In this document: positions 9,429-16,868 of the stretch, in pieces
Layout: each line of letters opens with the position of its first letter
How positions within the stretch are numbered: the first letter of the stretch is position 1
DNA from: Terrimonas pollutisoli
Lineage (GTDB): Bacteria; Bacteroidota; Bacteroidia; Chitinophagales; Chitinophagaceae
Assembly: GCF_029360765.1 (NCBI RefSeq)
Contig: NZ_JARKNA010000002.1
Span: 180,803 to 244,802, forward strand
DNA: 64,000 nt
Direction of reading: 5' to 3'
The notes under the pieces: generated by a model
Databases searched by the model: none
What the model was told of the DNA's origin: nothing
What the model saw: the letters and a program-made list of their open reading frames with translations, nothing else
Translations under genes and position numbers: made by a program

Positions 9429-10392
9429 TTGATCGTAATATCTCTGAAAGTACAGCTTGTGCCGCCCATACCCGGTTAGATGCTTCCTGTGTAACAATAC
9501 TGTTTTTCCCGTCCAGCACTTCATCACTTAATTCCACATTTCGTCTTACCGGCAGGCAATGCATCACCTTAGCATTGTTGGTTAGTTCCAACTTTTTATT
9601 GCTTAGCATCCAGCGGGGATCGCTTTCATAAATTTTTCCATAGTCATTAAAGGTGCTCCAGTTCTTTACATACACAAAGTCCGCATCTTTCAATGCCTCA
9701 TCCTGGTTATGAGTAATAGTAGCGCCTTTGGTGAATTCTTCGCTGAGCTCATAATCTTCCGGGTGAGTGATTACAAAATCAGCCTTGCCCCATGCATTCA
9801 CCCATTGCGAAAAGCTATTGGCAACACATTGTGGTAAAGGTTTAACGTGAGGTGCCCATGTCAATACGACCTTGGGTTTACCCCCAACCCCTAAAGGGGA
9901 GTTCAGAAGATGCTCCTGGATAGTGATGATGTCTGTTAAACTTTGAAGTGGGTGCAATGTTGCACTTTCAAGGCTCACCACCGGTATGCCTGCATATTTA
10001 ATAAATTGCTTCATGTACAACTCGCTGTAATCATCTTCCCGGTTTTTCAAAGATGGAAATGTGCGGATGGCCAGTATGTCAAAATATTTTCCGAAGATAG
10101 GAGCAGCATCTTTCACATGTTCCACTGTATTTCCACTCATGATCGCTTCTTCTTCAAACTCGAGTTGCCAGCCTTCGCTTCCCACGTTGAAAACTATAGC
10201 TTCCATTCCCAGGTTTTGTGCTGCAATCTGTGTGCTCAGCCTGGTGCGCATGCTGGGATTTAAAAACAGGCAACCAATTCTTTTATTGGTACCAAGTGTT
10301 TTATCCTTGAACGGATCTGATTTATAAGTTAAGGCCTGTTTTACTAAAGTGCTGATGTCCTTTACATCATGAACGGAAATAAAATTTCTCAT
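9421..10392 (-). CDS. argF': N-acylornithine carbamoyltransferase (probably N-succinyl type)
   Basis: Transfers the carbamoyl group to N-acylornithine, giving N-acylcitrulline; replaces the classical OTCase. The 323-residue protein shows the carbamoyl-phosphate loop as FLNPSMRTRLST, then HPLQSLTD and the C-terminal HCLPVRRNVELSD. From memory of the structural work, residue 90/92 sets the acyl preference: Glu in the Xanthomonas acetyl enzyme, Pro in the Bacteroides succinyl enzyme. Here it is Val90 (GNTVEHVKD), lacking the Glu of the acetyl form. Residues 163-171 (LNSPLGVGG) are encoded by a palindromic repeat, see separate entry. Gap to argD is 2 bases. Confidence 0.93.
   Translation of the reverse strand: MRNFISVHDVKDISTLVKQALTYKSDPFKDKTLGTNKRIGCLFLNPSMRTRLSTQIAAQNLGMEAIVFNVGSEGWQLEFEEEAIMSGNTVEHVKDAAPIFGKYFDILAIRTFPSLKNREDDYSELYMKQFIKYAGIPVVSLESATLHPLQSLTDIITIQEHLLNSPLGVGGKPKVVLTWAPHVKPLPQCVANSFSQWVNAWGKADFVITHPEDYELSEEFTKGATITHNQDEALKDADFVYVKNWSTFNDYGKIYESDPRWMLSNKKLELTNNAKVMHCLPVRRNVELSDEVLDGKNSIVTQEASNRVWAAQAVLSEILRSNG
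9880..9903. repeat. Palindromic dispersed repeat inside argF' coding sequence
   Basis: The segment contains cccctaaagggg, an extended palindrome next to cccccaacc. Similar cores occur at 55759-55786 and 59424-59452 and a diverged one at 60947-60975. Here it is read in frame and encodes residues about 164-171 of ArgF', between the helix ending IITIQEHL and the strand KPKVVLTWAPH. Confidence 0.75.
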
Positions 10393-10394
10393 CT

Positions 10395-11555
10395 TTAATG
10401 AACGGGGGTTGGAGTGGGAACCAGTTTTTGTATTTCTTCTTTTAATGATTCAATAAATTGTTCAGCATCTCTTCTTTTCAAACCCAGCGAAGGCAATAAA
10501 CGAATTACATTGGGCTTGGCCTCACCGGTAAATATCTTTTGTTCCCACAATAAATTTTTCTTCAGGTCCTTCAAATCTTCCGGAACGTCAAAACCGATCA
10601 TCAATCCCCGGCCACGAACATTTTTTATTTCGGGTATTGCATTCAACTCATCTCTCAGGTATTTACCAACCATCACCGCATTGCCCATCAGCTTTTCTTC
10701 TTCAATTATTTCCAGCACAGCCAGTGCTGCAGCGCAGGCCAAATGATTGCCGCCAAACGTAGTACCCAGTTGAAAATGCTTTGGCTTGATATGTGGTGCA
10801 ACAATAATTCCTGCAACGGGAAACCCATTACCCATGCCTTTAGCCATACTGTAGATATCAGCATTTACGCCGGCGAAGTCGTGACTGAAAAATTTGCCCG
10901 ATCTTCCATAACCACATTGTACACTATCGGCAATATAGACAGCGCCATATTTATCGCAAAGGCTACGGATTTTTTTCAGAAAACTTTCTTCTGCTACATT
11001 AATGCCACCAACGCCCTGTATGCCTTCGATTATTACTGATGAAATTTCCTTGCCGTTTTTCGCAAAACATTCTTCCAGTGCATTCCCGTCATTAAATGGA
11101 AGAAAGATCACATTGTCGGTTTCATTAACAGGGGCGACATAATTTTTATTATCAGTTGCTGATACGGCTAAAGATGTTCTGCCATGAAACGCCTTATTGA
11201 AAGCAATGATCTTCTTTTTGCCATTGTGAAAAGATGCAAGCTTCAATGCATTTTCATTAGCCTCTGCGCCGCTGTTGCAAAGAAATAACTGGTAATCTGT
11301 TTTGCCAGATACTTTTCCCAATTTCTCAGCCAATTGCTGTTGCAATGGGATGCGTATGGAGTTGGAATAAAAAGCAATCTTTTCTAATTGCTCTTCAATA
11401 CGTCTTACCCAATGCGGATGAGTATGTCCGATACTGATCACGGCATGTCCGCCATAAAGGTCAAGGTACTGTTCGCCCTTATCATCCCAAACATAAGAGC
11501 CTTTGGCCTTTACAATAGTAATTTCATTGATGGGATAAACGTCAAATAAATTCAT
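10395..11555 (-). CDS. argD: N-acylornithine aminotransferase (class III PLP)
   Basis: Transfers an amino group from glutamate to N-acylglutamate semialdehyde. The 386-residue protein has the class III aminotransferase features: FLCNSGAEANENALKLA (phosphate-binding region), AFHGRTSLA, VIIEGIQGVGG, the cofactor Asp in YIADSVQCGYGRSG and the Schiff-base Lys in DIYSMAKGMGNG, then GTTFGGNHLACAAALAV. Cytoplasmic. Its ATG directly follows the stop codon of the NamZ-like gene (TAAATG), so the two should be translated together. Acetyl or succinyl specificity is not readable here. Confidence 0.94.
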   Translation of the reverse strand: MNLFDVYPINEITIVKAKGSYVWDDKGEQYLDLYGGHAVISIGHTHPHWVRRIEEQLEKIAFYSNSIRIPLQQQLAEKLGKVSGKTDYQLFLCNSGAEANENALKLASFHNGKKKIIAFNKAFHGRTSLAVSATDNKNYVAPVNETDNVIFLPFNDGNALEECFAKNGKEISSVIIEGIQGVGGINVAEESFLKKIRSLCDKYGAVYIADSVQCGYGRSGKFFSHDFAGVNADIYSMAKGMGNGFPVAGIIVAPHIKPKHFQLGTTFGGNHLACAAALAVLEIIEEEKLMGNAVMVGKYLRDELNAIPEIKNVRGRGLMIGFDVPEDLKDLKKNLLWEQKIFTGEAKPNVIRLLPSLGLKRRDAEQFIESLKEEIQKLVPTPTPVH

Positions 11556-12728
11556 TTATTTAATTTTCAATTGTTGCAAAGAGGGTTTATATACCAGGAA
11601 GGGTGAAGCTTCTTTGATCCACGTGGCTTCTTCGTCCTGTATTTTTGTTTTTACTTCTTTCCATTGTGACTTATTGTCAAAATAGTCCAGTATCAGCTGA
11701 TCGCCGGTAAGTAATTCAATCGCTGTTTTATCATTAAACGCTTCATACTTCCCCTCTATCCAGCCAAACTCGGGCGTTTTTTCTTTGATATACTTAATTA
11801 GTCGCAGGCTGTGAGAAAGTGAATGATATTTTTTTTCATTATTCAGCATCAGGTGAAGCCCGCTGCAGGTCTTATTCGCATGTTTGTGAAATGCCGGGAT
11901 AAATTTTGTAGGTCTTATTACTACATGCTTATTAAAGGTCGGGTGCCCGATATCGTTCCAGTCTTCCAGGAATATCCAATCCAAAAAAGGAGATCCGATC
12001 AATTCAAAAGGCAACGTGGTTCCCCTGCCTTCACTGATATTGGTGGCTTCCCACAAACATTGGCCACTATAAAGTGAACAAACCTGTTGTGATGGAATAT
12101 TAGGTGAAGGAGAAATAAATACATAATCCTTTTCACGAATCGGATCGATGATCAGCTCCCAGTCGGCTTCCAGTTTATTTTTAAAATAACGGCACAACTC
12201 CCCAATTGTAAGACCATGCCGGTGAGGCAGGCCTTCCAATCCAATGAAAGATGCATGTGATTTCGGCATTCTTGTTCCTTCTACATGCCGGCCGGCGGGA
12301 TTCGGTTTATCGAGAACAATAATTTTTATTTCGAGATGATGCAGTGTAATCGATTTTAGCAATAACCAGATGGTAGTAATAAAAGTGTAATAACGGCTGC
12401 CGGTGTCCTGCAGATCGATAATTAATGTATCAATTCCTGCGAGTTGCTGTGCCGAAGCAGTTAATGAAGTTTCATTGCTACTGTATAGTGATACCCACTC
12501 AACTTTTTCGGAAAACTGGCGATAAGCTGAAGTGTTATCTAGTTTTTCCTGGTCCTGCAGTTCCCCAAAAAGCCCATGTTCAGGGATAAAGACTTTTTTA
12601 AGCAGTCCTTTTCCAATCAGCCATTGGAAAGAATATTTTTTAGAAGAAAGATGCCAGGCTGTTTGATTGCAAACTAATCCTATCCGGCTGCTTTTTGTAA
12701 TAATATTATGTTGCAGCAGATATTTCAT
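11556..12728 (-). CDS. NamZ-like DUF1343 protein (exo-beta-N-acetylmuramidase family) within the arg operon
   Basis: Belongs to DUF1343, whose characterised Bacillus member NamZ removes terminal MurNAc from peptidoglycan fragments. Conserved blocks are visible: FIPEHGLFGE (Glu50-His51), IIDLQDTGSRYYT (about 104-115), VLDKPNPAGRHVEGTRM and SEGRGTTLPFELIGSPFLD. At 390 residues it covers the two-domain family core but has no signal peptide, so it is predicted cytoplasmic, unlike secreted NamZ. It lies 3 bases after argC and abuts argD, so it is an integral part of the arginine operon. Its substrate here is unknown; a role tied to arginine supply or to recycled muropeptides is speculation. Confidence 0.88.
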   Translation of the reverse strand: MKYLLQHNIITKSSRIGLVCNQTAWHLSSKKYSFQWLIGKGLLKKVFIPEHGLFGELQDQEKLDNTSAYRQFSEKVEWVSLYSSNETSLTASAQQLAGIDTLIIDLQDTGSRYYTFITTIWLLLKSITLHHLEIKIIVLDKPNPAGRHVEGTRMPKSHASFIGLEGLPHRHGLTIGELCRYFKNKLEADWELIIDPIREKDYVFISPSPNIPSQQVCSLYSGQCLWEATNISEGRGTTLPFELIGSPFLDWIFLEDWNDIGHPTFNKHVVIRPTKFIPAFHKHANKTCSGLHLMLNNEKKYHSLSHSLRLIKYIKEKTPEFGWIEGKYEAFNDKTAIELLTGDQLILDYFDNKSQWKEVKTKIQDEEATWIKEASPFLVYKPSLQQLKIK

Positions 12729-12731
12729 TTG

Positions 12732-13781
12732 CTAAAAACCTTGTGGTTTTAATTTGAGGCCCGCAGTTTCATCGAGACCGAAAGCCAGGTTCATATTTTG
12801 TACCGCTTGTCCGCTGGCGCCTTTTAATAAATTATCACTCGCAGAATGCACTACCAGTTTACTGCCCACCTTCTCCAGTTGTATAACGGCCTTGTTGGTA
12901 TTTACTACCTGCTTTAAGAAAATAGGATCATGACTAATATGGGTAAACGGATGGCTACTATAAAAGTCGGCGAATAATGCTGTCATCTCTTCCAGGCTCT
13001 GTTCGCAATGAATGGTCGAGCTTACAAAAATTCCTCTCGTGAAATCGCCCCTCCAGGGTACAAAGCTAAGCTCAAGATCAGAATCGGGTTGCAATTGCAA
13101 TAGTGATTCGCCAATTTCACCCAAATGTTGATGGGTAAGCGTTTTATAAGCCTGTATATTGTTGGCCCTCCAGCTAAAGTGTGAGGTAGCCGATAATGAT
13201 TGTCCCGCACCGGTAGATCCGGTAATGCCTGTTGTATAAATTTCATCCAGCAAACCAGCCTTTGCAAGCGGTAACAATCCTAACTGGATGGTAGTAGCAA
13301 AACATCCGGGGTTGGCAATATTGTGAGCTGAGCGGATCTTTTCCCGGTTTAATTCAGGTAAACCGTAAACAAAGTAACGATCGCCCAGTTGTGAACTTTG
13401 GACTAACCGAAAGTCATTGGCGAGATCAATGATCTTTATTTTTTCGTCAATCTTATTTTCAGACAAGAACTTTCTTGACTCTCCATGTCCTAAGCAAAGA
13501 AAGAGCACATCAATGTCATTGCTTAAATCACCGGTAAACTTCAGATCTGTATCACCAATCAAATCCTGGTGAACAGCGTGAACTGGTTTACCCACATTAC
13601 TGCGACTATGAATAAAAGAAACAGTGGTATCCGGATGGTGAATCAATAAACGTATGAGTTCGCCACCAGTATAACCTGCTCCACCAATAATTCCAACTTT
13701 TATGGCCCCCTCCCGACCCCGACGAACAGTCGGGACCACCTGTGCACTAACCTCGCTTTTTATAGATTCTTTTTTTGCCAT
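12732..13781 (-). CDS. argC: N-acyl-gamma-glutamyl-phosphate reductase with repeat-derived N-terminus
   Basis: NADPH-dependent reduction of N-acylglutamyl phosphate to the semialdehyde. The core starts at IKVGIIGGAGYTGGELIRLL (Rossmann loop) and contains the catalytic Cys in NPGCFATTIQLGLLPL and the HQHLGEI/PWRGDFTRG region. ArgC proteins normally begin at that first strand; here about 25 residues precede it from the chosen ATG. I chose 13781 because AAAGAGG lies just upstream; the ATG at 13799 lacks this. Residues VVPTVRRGREG of the extension come from a palindromic repeat (13711-13735). The core itself looks complete, so activity is expected. Confidence 0.93.
   Translation of the reverse strand: MAKKESIKSEVSAQVVPTVRRGREGAIKVGIIGGAGYTGGELIRLLIHHPDTTVSFIHSRSNVGKPVHAVHQDLIGDTDLKFTGDLSNDIDVLFLCLGHGESRKFLSENKIDEKIKIIDLANDFRLVQSSQLGDRYFVYGLPELNREKIRSAHNIANPGCFATTIQLGLLPLAKAGLLDEIYTTGITGSTGAGQSLSATSHFSWRANNIQAYKTLTHQHLGEIGESLLQLQPDSDLELSFVPWRGDFTRGIFVSSTIHCEQSLEEMTALFADFYSSHPFTHISHDPIFLKQVVNTNKAVIQLEKVGSKLVVHSASDNLLKGASGQAVQNMNLAFGLDETAGLKLKPQGF
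13711..13735. repeat. Palindromic repeat (tcccgac ... gtcggga) encoding part of ArgC N-terminus
   Basis: Nested inverted repeat: tcccgac pairs with gtcggga, and an inner cccgac-gaaca-gtcggg hairpin shares the right arm. A related hairpin (atcccgac-gtttaca-gtcgggat) lies at 45236-45258, so this is one of a family. It sits in frame between the chosen argC start and the Rossmann fold. Confidence 0.7.
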
Positions 13782-13848
13782 ATCCTCTTTGTAAATCAAA
13801 AAAATTCAAAATTAATTAGCACCACCGCTTATCAGGGTCTGTGTTATG

Positions 13849-15069
13849 CTAAGCCCCTCCTTGGGAGGGGTTTGGGGAGGCCGCTTCTTTTACTAAATGA
13901 TACATCATAGTTTGATTGCCAAATATGCGGCTAAAGCCTCTCACATCATTGCCGGTAAAGCCAGTGTTCATTTCACCATACTTGCCAAATTTGCTATTCA
14001 TCAGGTCGTATTTGCTTTCAATACCTATTACCTGGAAACGATAAGGAAGTAGTTGAACAAATACATCACCGGTAACATTGCACTGGCTGTTTTCTAAAAA
14101 TGCTTCTATATCTCTCATCACCGGATCAAGAATTTGACCTTCATGCAACCAGTTGCCGTAAAATTGTGCCAATTGATCCTTCCAGTTTAGCTGCCATTTG
14201 GTGAGCACATGTTTTTCGAGAGCATGATGTGCTTTTAAAATAACCATCGGAGCAGCTGCTTCAAAACCCACACGACCTTTTATGCCGATTATGGTATCGC
14301 CAACATGTATATCCCGGCCAATGCCATAAGGGCCAGCCATTTTTTGTAAATATTGAATGGCTTCTGACGGATGATCGAAAGAAAGCCCATTTACTTTTTT
14401 CAATTCGCCTTTTTCAAAATGTAGCACCACTTCTTCGCTGCCCGTGCTGGTGACTTGTGTCGGCCAGGCTTCTTCCGGCAACATCCCTTTGCTTGAAAGT
14501 GTTTCTCTGCCACCCACACTCGTTCCCCACAATCCTTTATTGATAGAGTAAGCCGCTTTTTCAAAATTCATGTCGACGCCTTTTGCTTTCAGGTACTCGA
14601 TCTCCGCTTCACGGCTCAATTGCAGGTCGCGGATAGGAGTGATGATCTCAACACCGGGAATCATGATATGAAAGATCATGTCAAACCTTACCTGGTCGTT
14701 GCCGGCGCCAGTACTTCCATGTGCCACAGCATCAGCCTGTAATTCGCCGGCATAAGAAGCAATGTGTAAGGCCTGGCTCAGTCTTTCGGCAGAAACACTT
14801 AAGGGGTAGGTGTTATTTTTTAAAACATTACCATAAATAAGGTATTTGATAATGCTGTCGTAATAACTTTTTACAGCATTCACTGTCTTGTGCGAAGCAA
14901 CGCCCAACTTATAGGCATGCGCTTCTATTTGCTTTAACTCTTCTTCAGTAAAACCACCTGTATTGACAATGATGCTGTGAACTTCATAACCTTTTTCTTC
15001 ACTCAAATATTTTACACAATAAGAAGTATCTAAACCACCGCTAAATCCAAGAACAACTTTTTTTGACAT
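13849..15069 (-). CDS. argG: Argininosuccinate synthase
   Basis: ATP-dependent joining of citrulline and aspartate. The N-terminal PP-loop is KKVVLGFSGGLDTSYCVKYL; further marks are AHGSTGAGNDQVRFD, SINKGLWGTSVGGRE and GMLPEEAWPTQ. Cytoplasmic, 406 residues, normal length. The last residues (ASPNPSQGGA) and the stop codon lie in a palindromic repeat (13851-13881), so the native C-terminus has probably been replaced or extended. It lies 18 bases after the GNAT gene and 67 bases before argC. That argG comes near the promoter while argH is last is a layout I associate with Bacteroidota clusters. Confidence 0.96.
   Translation of the reverse strand: MSKKVVLGFSGGLDTSYCVKYLSEEKGYEVHSIIVNTGGFTEEELKQIEAHAYKLGVASHKTVNAVKSYYDSIIKYLIYGNVLKNNTYPLSVSAERLSQALHIASYAGELQADAVAHGSTGAGNDQVRFDMIFHIMIPGVEIITPIRDLQLSREAEIEYLKAKGVDMNFEKAAYSINKGLWGTSVGGRETLSSKGMLPEEAWPTQVTSTGSEEVVLHFEKGELKKVNGLSFDHPSEAIQYLQKMAGPYGIGRDIHVGDTIIGIKGRVGFEAAAPMVILKAHHALEKHVLTKWQLNWKDQLAQFYGNWLHEGQILDPVMRDIEAFLENSQCNVTGDVFVQLLPYRFQVIGIESKYDLMNSKFGKYGEMNTGFTGNDVRGFSRIFGNQTMMYHLVKEAASPNPSQGGA
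13851..13881. repeat. Palindromic repeat at the 3' end of argG
   Basis: cccctccttgggagggg is an inverted repeat followed by tttggggagg. It supplies the final codons of argG and part of the stop codon. The encoded tail SPNPSQGG is of the same flavour as SPLGVGG in ArgF', although the DNA core differs (cctccttgggagg against cctaaagg). Confidence 0.7.
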
Positions 15070-15087
15070 CTTAGTAATTACTCGCTT

Positions 15088-15870
15088 TTAGAAATTGAAA
15101 AAATGATGAAACAATGCTTTCAGCTTACTGCCCCCGCTGCTGTTGTTGCTGCCCGGTTTTTCTTTTTTCAGGAAAGGCCGCAGGAGCTTCCATTGTTTAA
15201 AGCGAAGCAGGCGTTCAAAGCCTTTTACATTCTCTTTGAAATACTCCTTTGTTTCTTCGGGTTCATAATGATCCTTCGGATCAAAAAGCATGGCGGTGCA
15301 CATACAGTTTTTTCTTTCCTTGCTCATCAATATGTCGTAGTTCACACAACTTTTGCAGCCAGCCCAGAAAGCTTCATCCTGTGTAAGCTCCGAATAAGTA
15401 ACAGGTTCATAACCCAGGTCTGAATTGATCTTCATAACGGCAAGGCCGGTTGTCAATCCAAATATTTTTGCTTCAGGATATTTTTGACGGGAGAGGTTAA
15501 ATATTTTTTGTTTGATCGACTTAGCTACACCACTCTTTCTGAAAGCAGGAGAAACGATAAGGCCACTATTGGCAACATATTCTCCATGACTCCAGGTTTC
15601 GATATAGCAAAATCCCACCCACTCGCCGGATTTGGTAACGGCAATTACAGCTTTACCTTCATCAATCTTCATTTCGATGTACTCAGGACTGCGTTTGGCA
15701 ATACCTGTGCCCCGGGCTTTTGCCGAAGACTCCATTTCATCGGTAATGATAGTTGAATATTTTTTGTCATCCTGGGTAGCTACCCGAATGATGATCTCTT
15801 GATTGTCCACGTTGAAAAGAATTGAATATTGTGCGGATGACCAGTCCTGATACATTTTCCGGAGAAACAT
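15088..15870 (-). CDS. GNAT acyltransferase heading the arg operon; candidate N-acylglutamate synthase
   Basis: GNAT-fold protein; the acyl-CoA binding loop is FRKSGVAKSIKQKIF after strand SGLIVSP. No argA or argJ is present in the cluster, and this gene is first in the operon, so it is the best candidate for making N-acetyl- or N-succinylglutamate (inference). An uncommon feature is a pair of cysteine pairs, GCKSC and NCMC (C-x2-C-x13-C-x-C), about residues 173-192, which could bind a metal. A basic tail rich in Lys and Phe follows. The start is uncertain: 15870 follows an in-frame stop, ATG 15855 or GTG 15810 would give a start closer to the GNAT core (EIIIRVATQDD). Confidence 0.8.
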   Translation of the reverse strand: MFLRKMYQDWSSAQYSILFNVDNQEIIIRVATQDDKKYSTIITDEMESSAKARGTGIAKRSPEYIEMKIDEGKAVIAVTKSGEWVGFCYIETWSHGEYVANSGLIVSPAFRKSGVAKSIKQKIFNLSRQKYPEAKIFGLTTGLAVMKINSDLGYEPVTYSELTQDEAFWAGCKSCVNYDILMSKERKNCMCTAMLFDPKDHYEPEETKEYFKENVKGFERLLRFKQWKLLRPFLKKEKPGSNNSSGGSKLKALFHHFFNF

Positions 15871-15873
15871 TCA

Positions 15874-15935
15874 CTGACAGGGGCCGTGGTAAGTGGTTCG
15901 TCCTGTCAGCACTCAGGGCGGCGTCGGGGGCGACA
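15874..15935. repeat. Inverted-repeat element in the leader of the arginine operon
   Basis: ctgacagg (15874-15881) pairs with cctgtcag (15902-15909) around a 20-base GC-rich loop; a gtcg-ggggc-gac hairpin follows. It is more GC-rich than its surroundings, lies between the predicted promoter and the first arg gene, and its RNA would form a hairpin just upstream of the start codon. It resembles a dispersed Bacteroidota repeat I half remember; it could also act in regulation. Confidence 0.6.
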
Positions 15936-16056
15936 AAAAGTAAACAGATCATAGCCTACAGCATACACACCAGTAGTAATGGGTGCATGAAATGCCATTT
16001 GCTTCGTATGTGTCAAAATATTGTTCACGTTTACAAACAAATTGTAAATTGAGACA

Positions 16057-16091
16057 CAAATGTATAATAATAATCTGTTTAAGACGACAAA
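16057..16091 (-). promoter_or_regulatory. Predicted Bacteroidota-type promoter of the arginine operon
   Basis: On the minus strand TACATTTG (16064-16057) fits the Bacteroidota -7 consensus TAnnTTTG, and TTTG (16091-16088) lies 23 bases upstream as the -33 element, at the long end of the accepted spacing. Transcription would start near 16050, giving a leader of roughly 180 bases that contains the inverted repeat. No convincing ArgR box was found. The divergent gene at 16118 starts only 27 bases away. Confidence 0.6.
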
Positions 16092-16117
16092 TTTTTTGTT
16101 ATAAATAATTACGGCTT

Positions 16118-16546
16118 ATGGAACAGCTAAAAGCTGAAAGCAAACGAAGGACATCAGGTGTTAAGAAGGTTTTTCGAACGTTTGTTATTATTTTGATTCT
16201 GGCCCTTACAGGATACATTTACTGGAAATATTATTATCCTTATACAAGCGATGGTGTTAAATCAGGCTATTTGAATTTTGCAGTGCGTAAAGGACAATTA
16301 TTTAAAACCTATGAAGGAAAACTGATACAGGAAGGTATTCGCAGCAAAACAGCCGGAGCCATCCAGTCAAATGAATTTGAGTTTTCCATCAAAGACAAAA
16401 AGATCTTCGATGTACTAAAGGTGAATAGCGGAAAGATTTTTGATCTGCATTATAAAGAGTACAACGGCGTCATTCCATGGCGGGGTAATACAAGATATAT
16501 CGTAGACAGCATCATTTCGATGCGTGATCCTGAAAAAGGATATTAG
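16118..16546 (+). CDS. Small single-pass membrane protein, function unknown
   Basis: 142 residues. A basic cytoplasmic N-terminus (KAESKRRTSGVKKVFR) precedes one transmembrane segment (about residues 23-40, TFVIILILALTGYIYWKYYY), so the N-terminus should be inside and about 100 residues outside. The exposed part (SGYLNFAVRKGQLFKTYEGK, NSGKIFDLHYKEY) looks like a compact beta-rich domain. I have seen similar small proteins in Bacteroidota genomes but cannot assign a function. It is divergent from the arginine operon, with overlapping promoter space; a functional link is not implied. Confidence 0.7.
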   Translation: MEQLKAESKRRTSGVKKVFRTFVIILILALTGYIYWKYYYPYTSDGVKSGYLNFAVRKGQLFKTYEGKLIQEGIRSKTAGAIQSNEFEFSIKDKKIFDVLKVNSGKIFDLHYKEYNGVIPWRGNTRYIVDSIISMRDPEKGY

Positions 16547-16868
16547 TGTTATGTTAATCACAAGCTAACGTATCCACCAGGAGGCCCGGAGATTTTCAAT
16601 TACCGCCTTATCATTAGAAAAAACTATTGAATTATTTTTTCTCCCTGTGTCTCAGTGCCTCTGTGCCTCGGTGGTTCAAACCATTCTTGTCATTAGAAAA
16701 TTATGGAACACAGCGTCACGGAGACACAGGGGCACAGAGACGTTCACATGCAGGCTTATCACAAGTGTTATGGTAATCATATGCCGACGTATATCCCACA
16801 AAGTACTTTCTTAGTGTTCCTGGCGGCTTCGTTGGAACTGTTTACGACATAATAAACTTAACATGAGA
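16547..16868. repeat. Non-coding gap with inverted low-complexity repeat
   Basis: No gene seen. Between about 16640 and 16740 two copies of a word family lie in opposite orientation: ctgtgtctcagtgcctctgt on the left and ggagacacaggggcacagag on the right, each next to a cattagaaaa word. The arrangement looks like a degenerate inverted dispersed repeat. Confidence 0.5.

Noticed and set aside
9421..9527. Longer argB start at 9527
   Set aside because: The extra 33 residues read through the argF' end in another frame and have no kinase character; ATG 9428 gives the normal KIGGN start.
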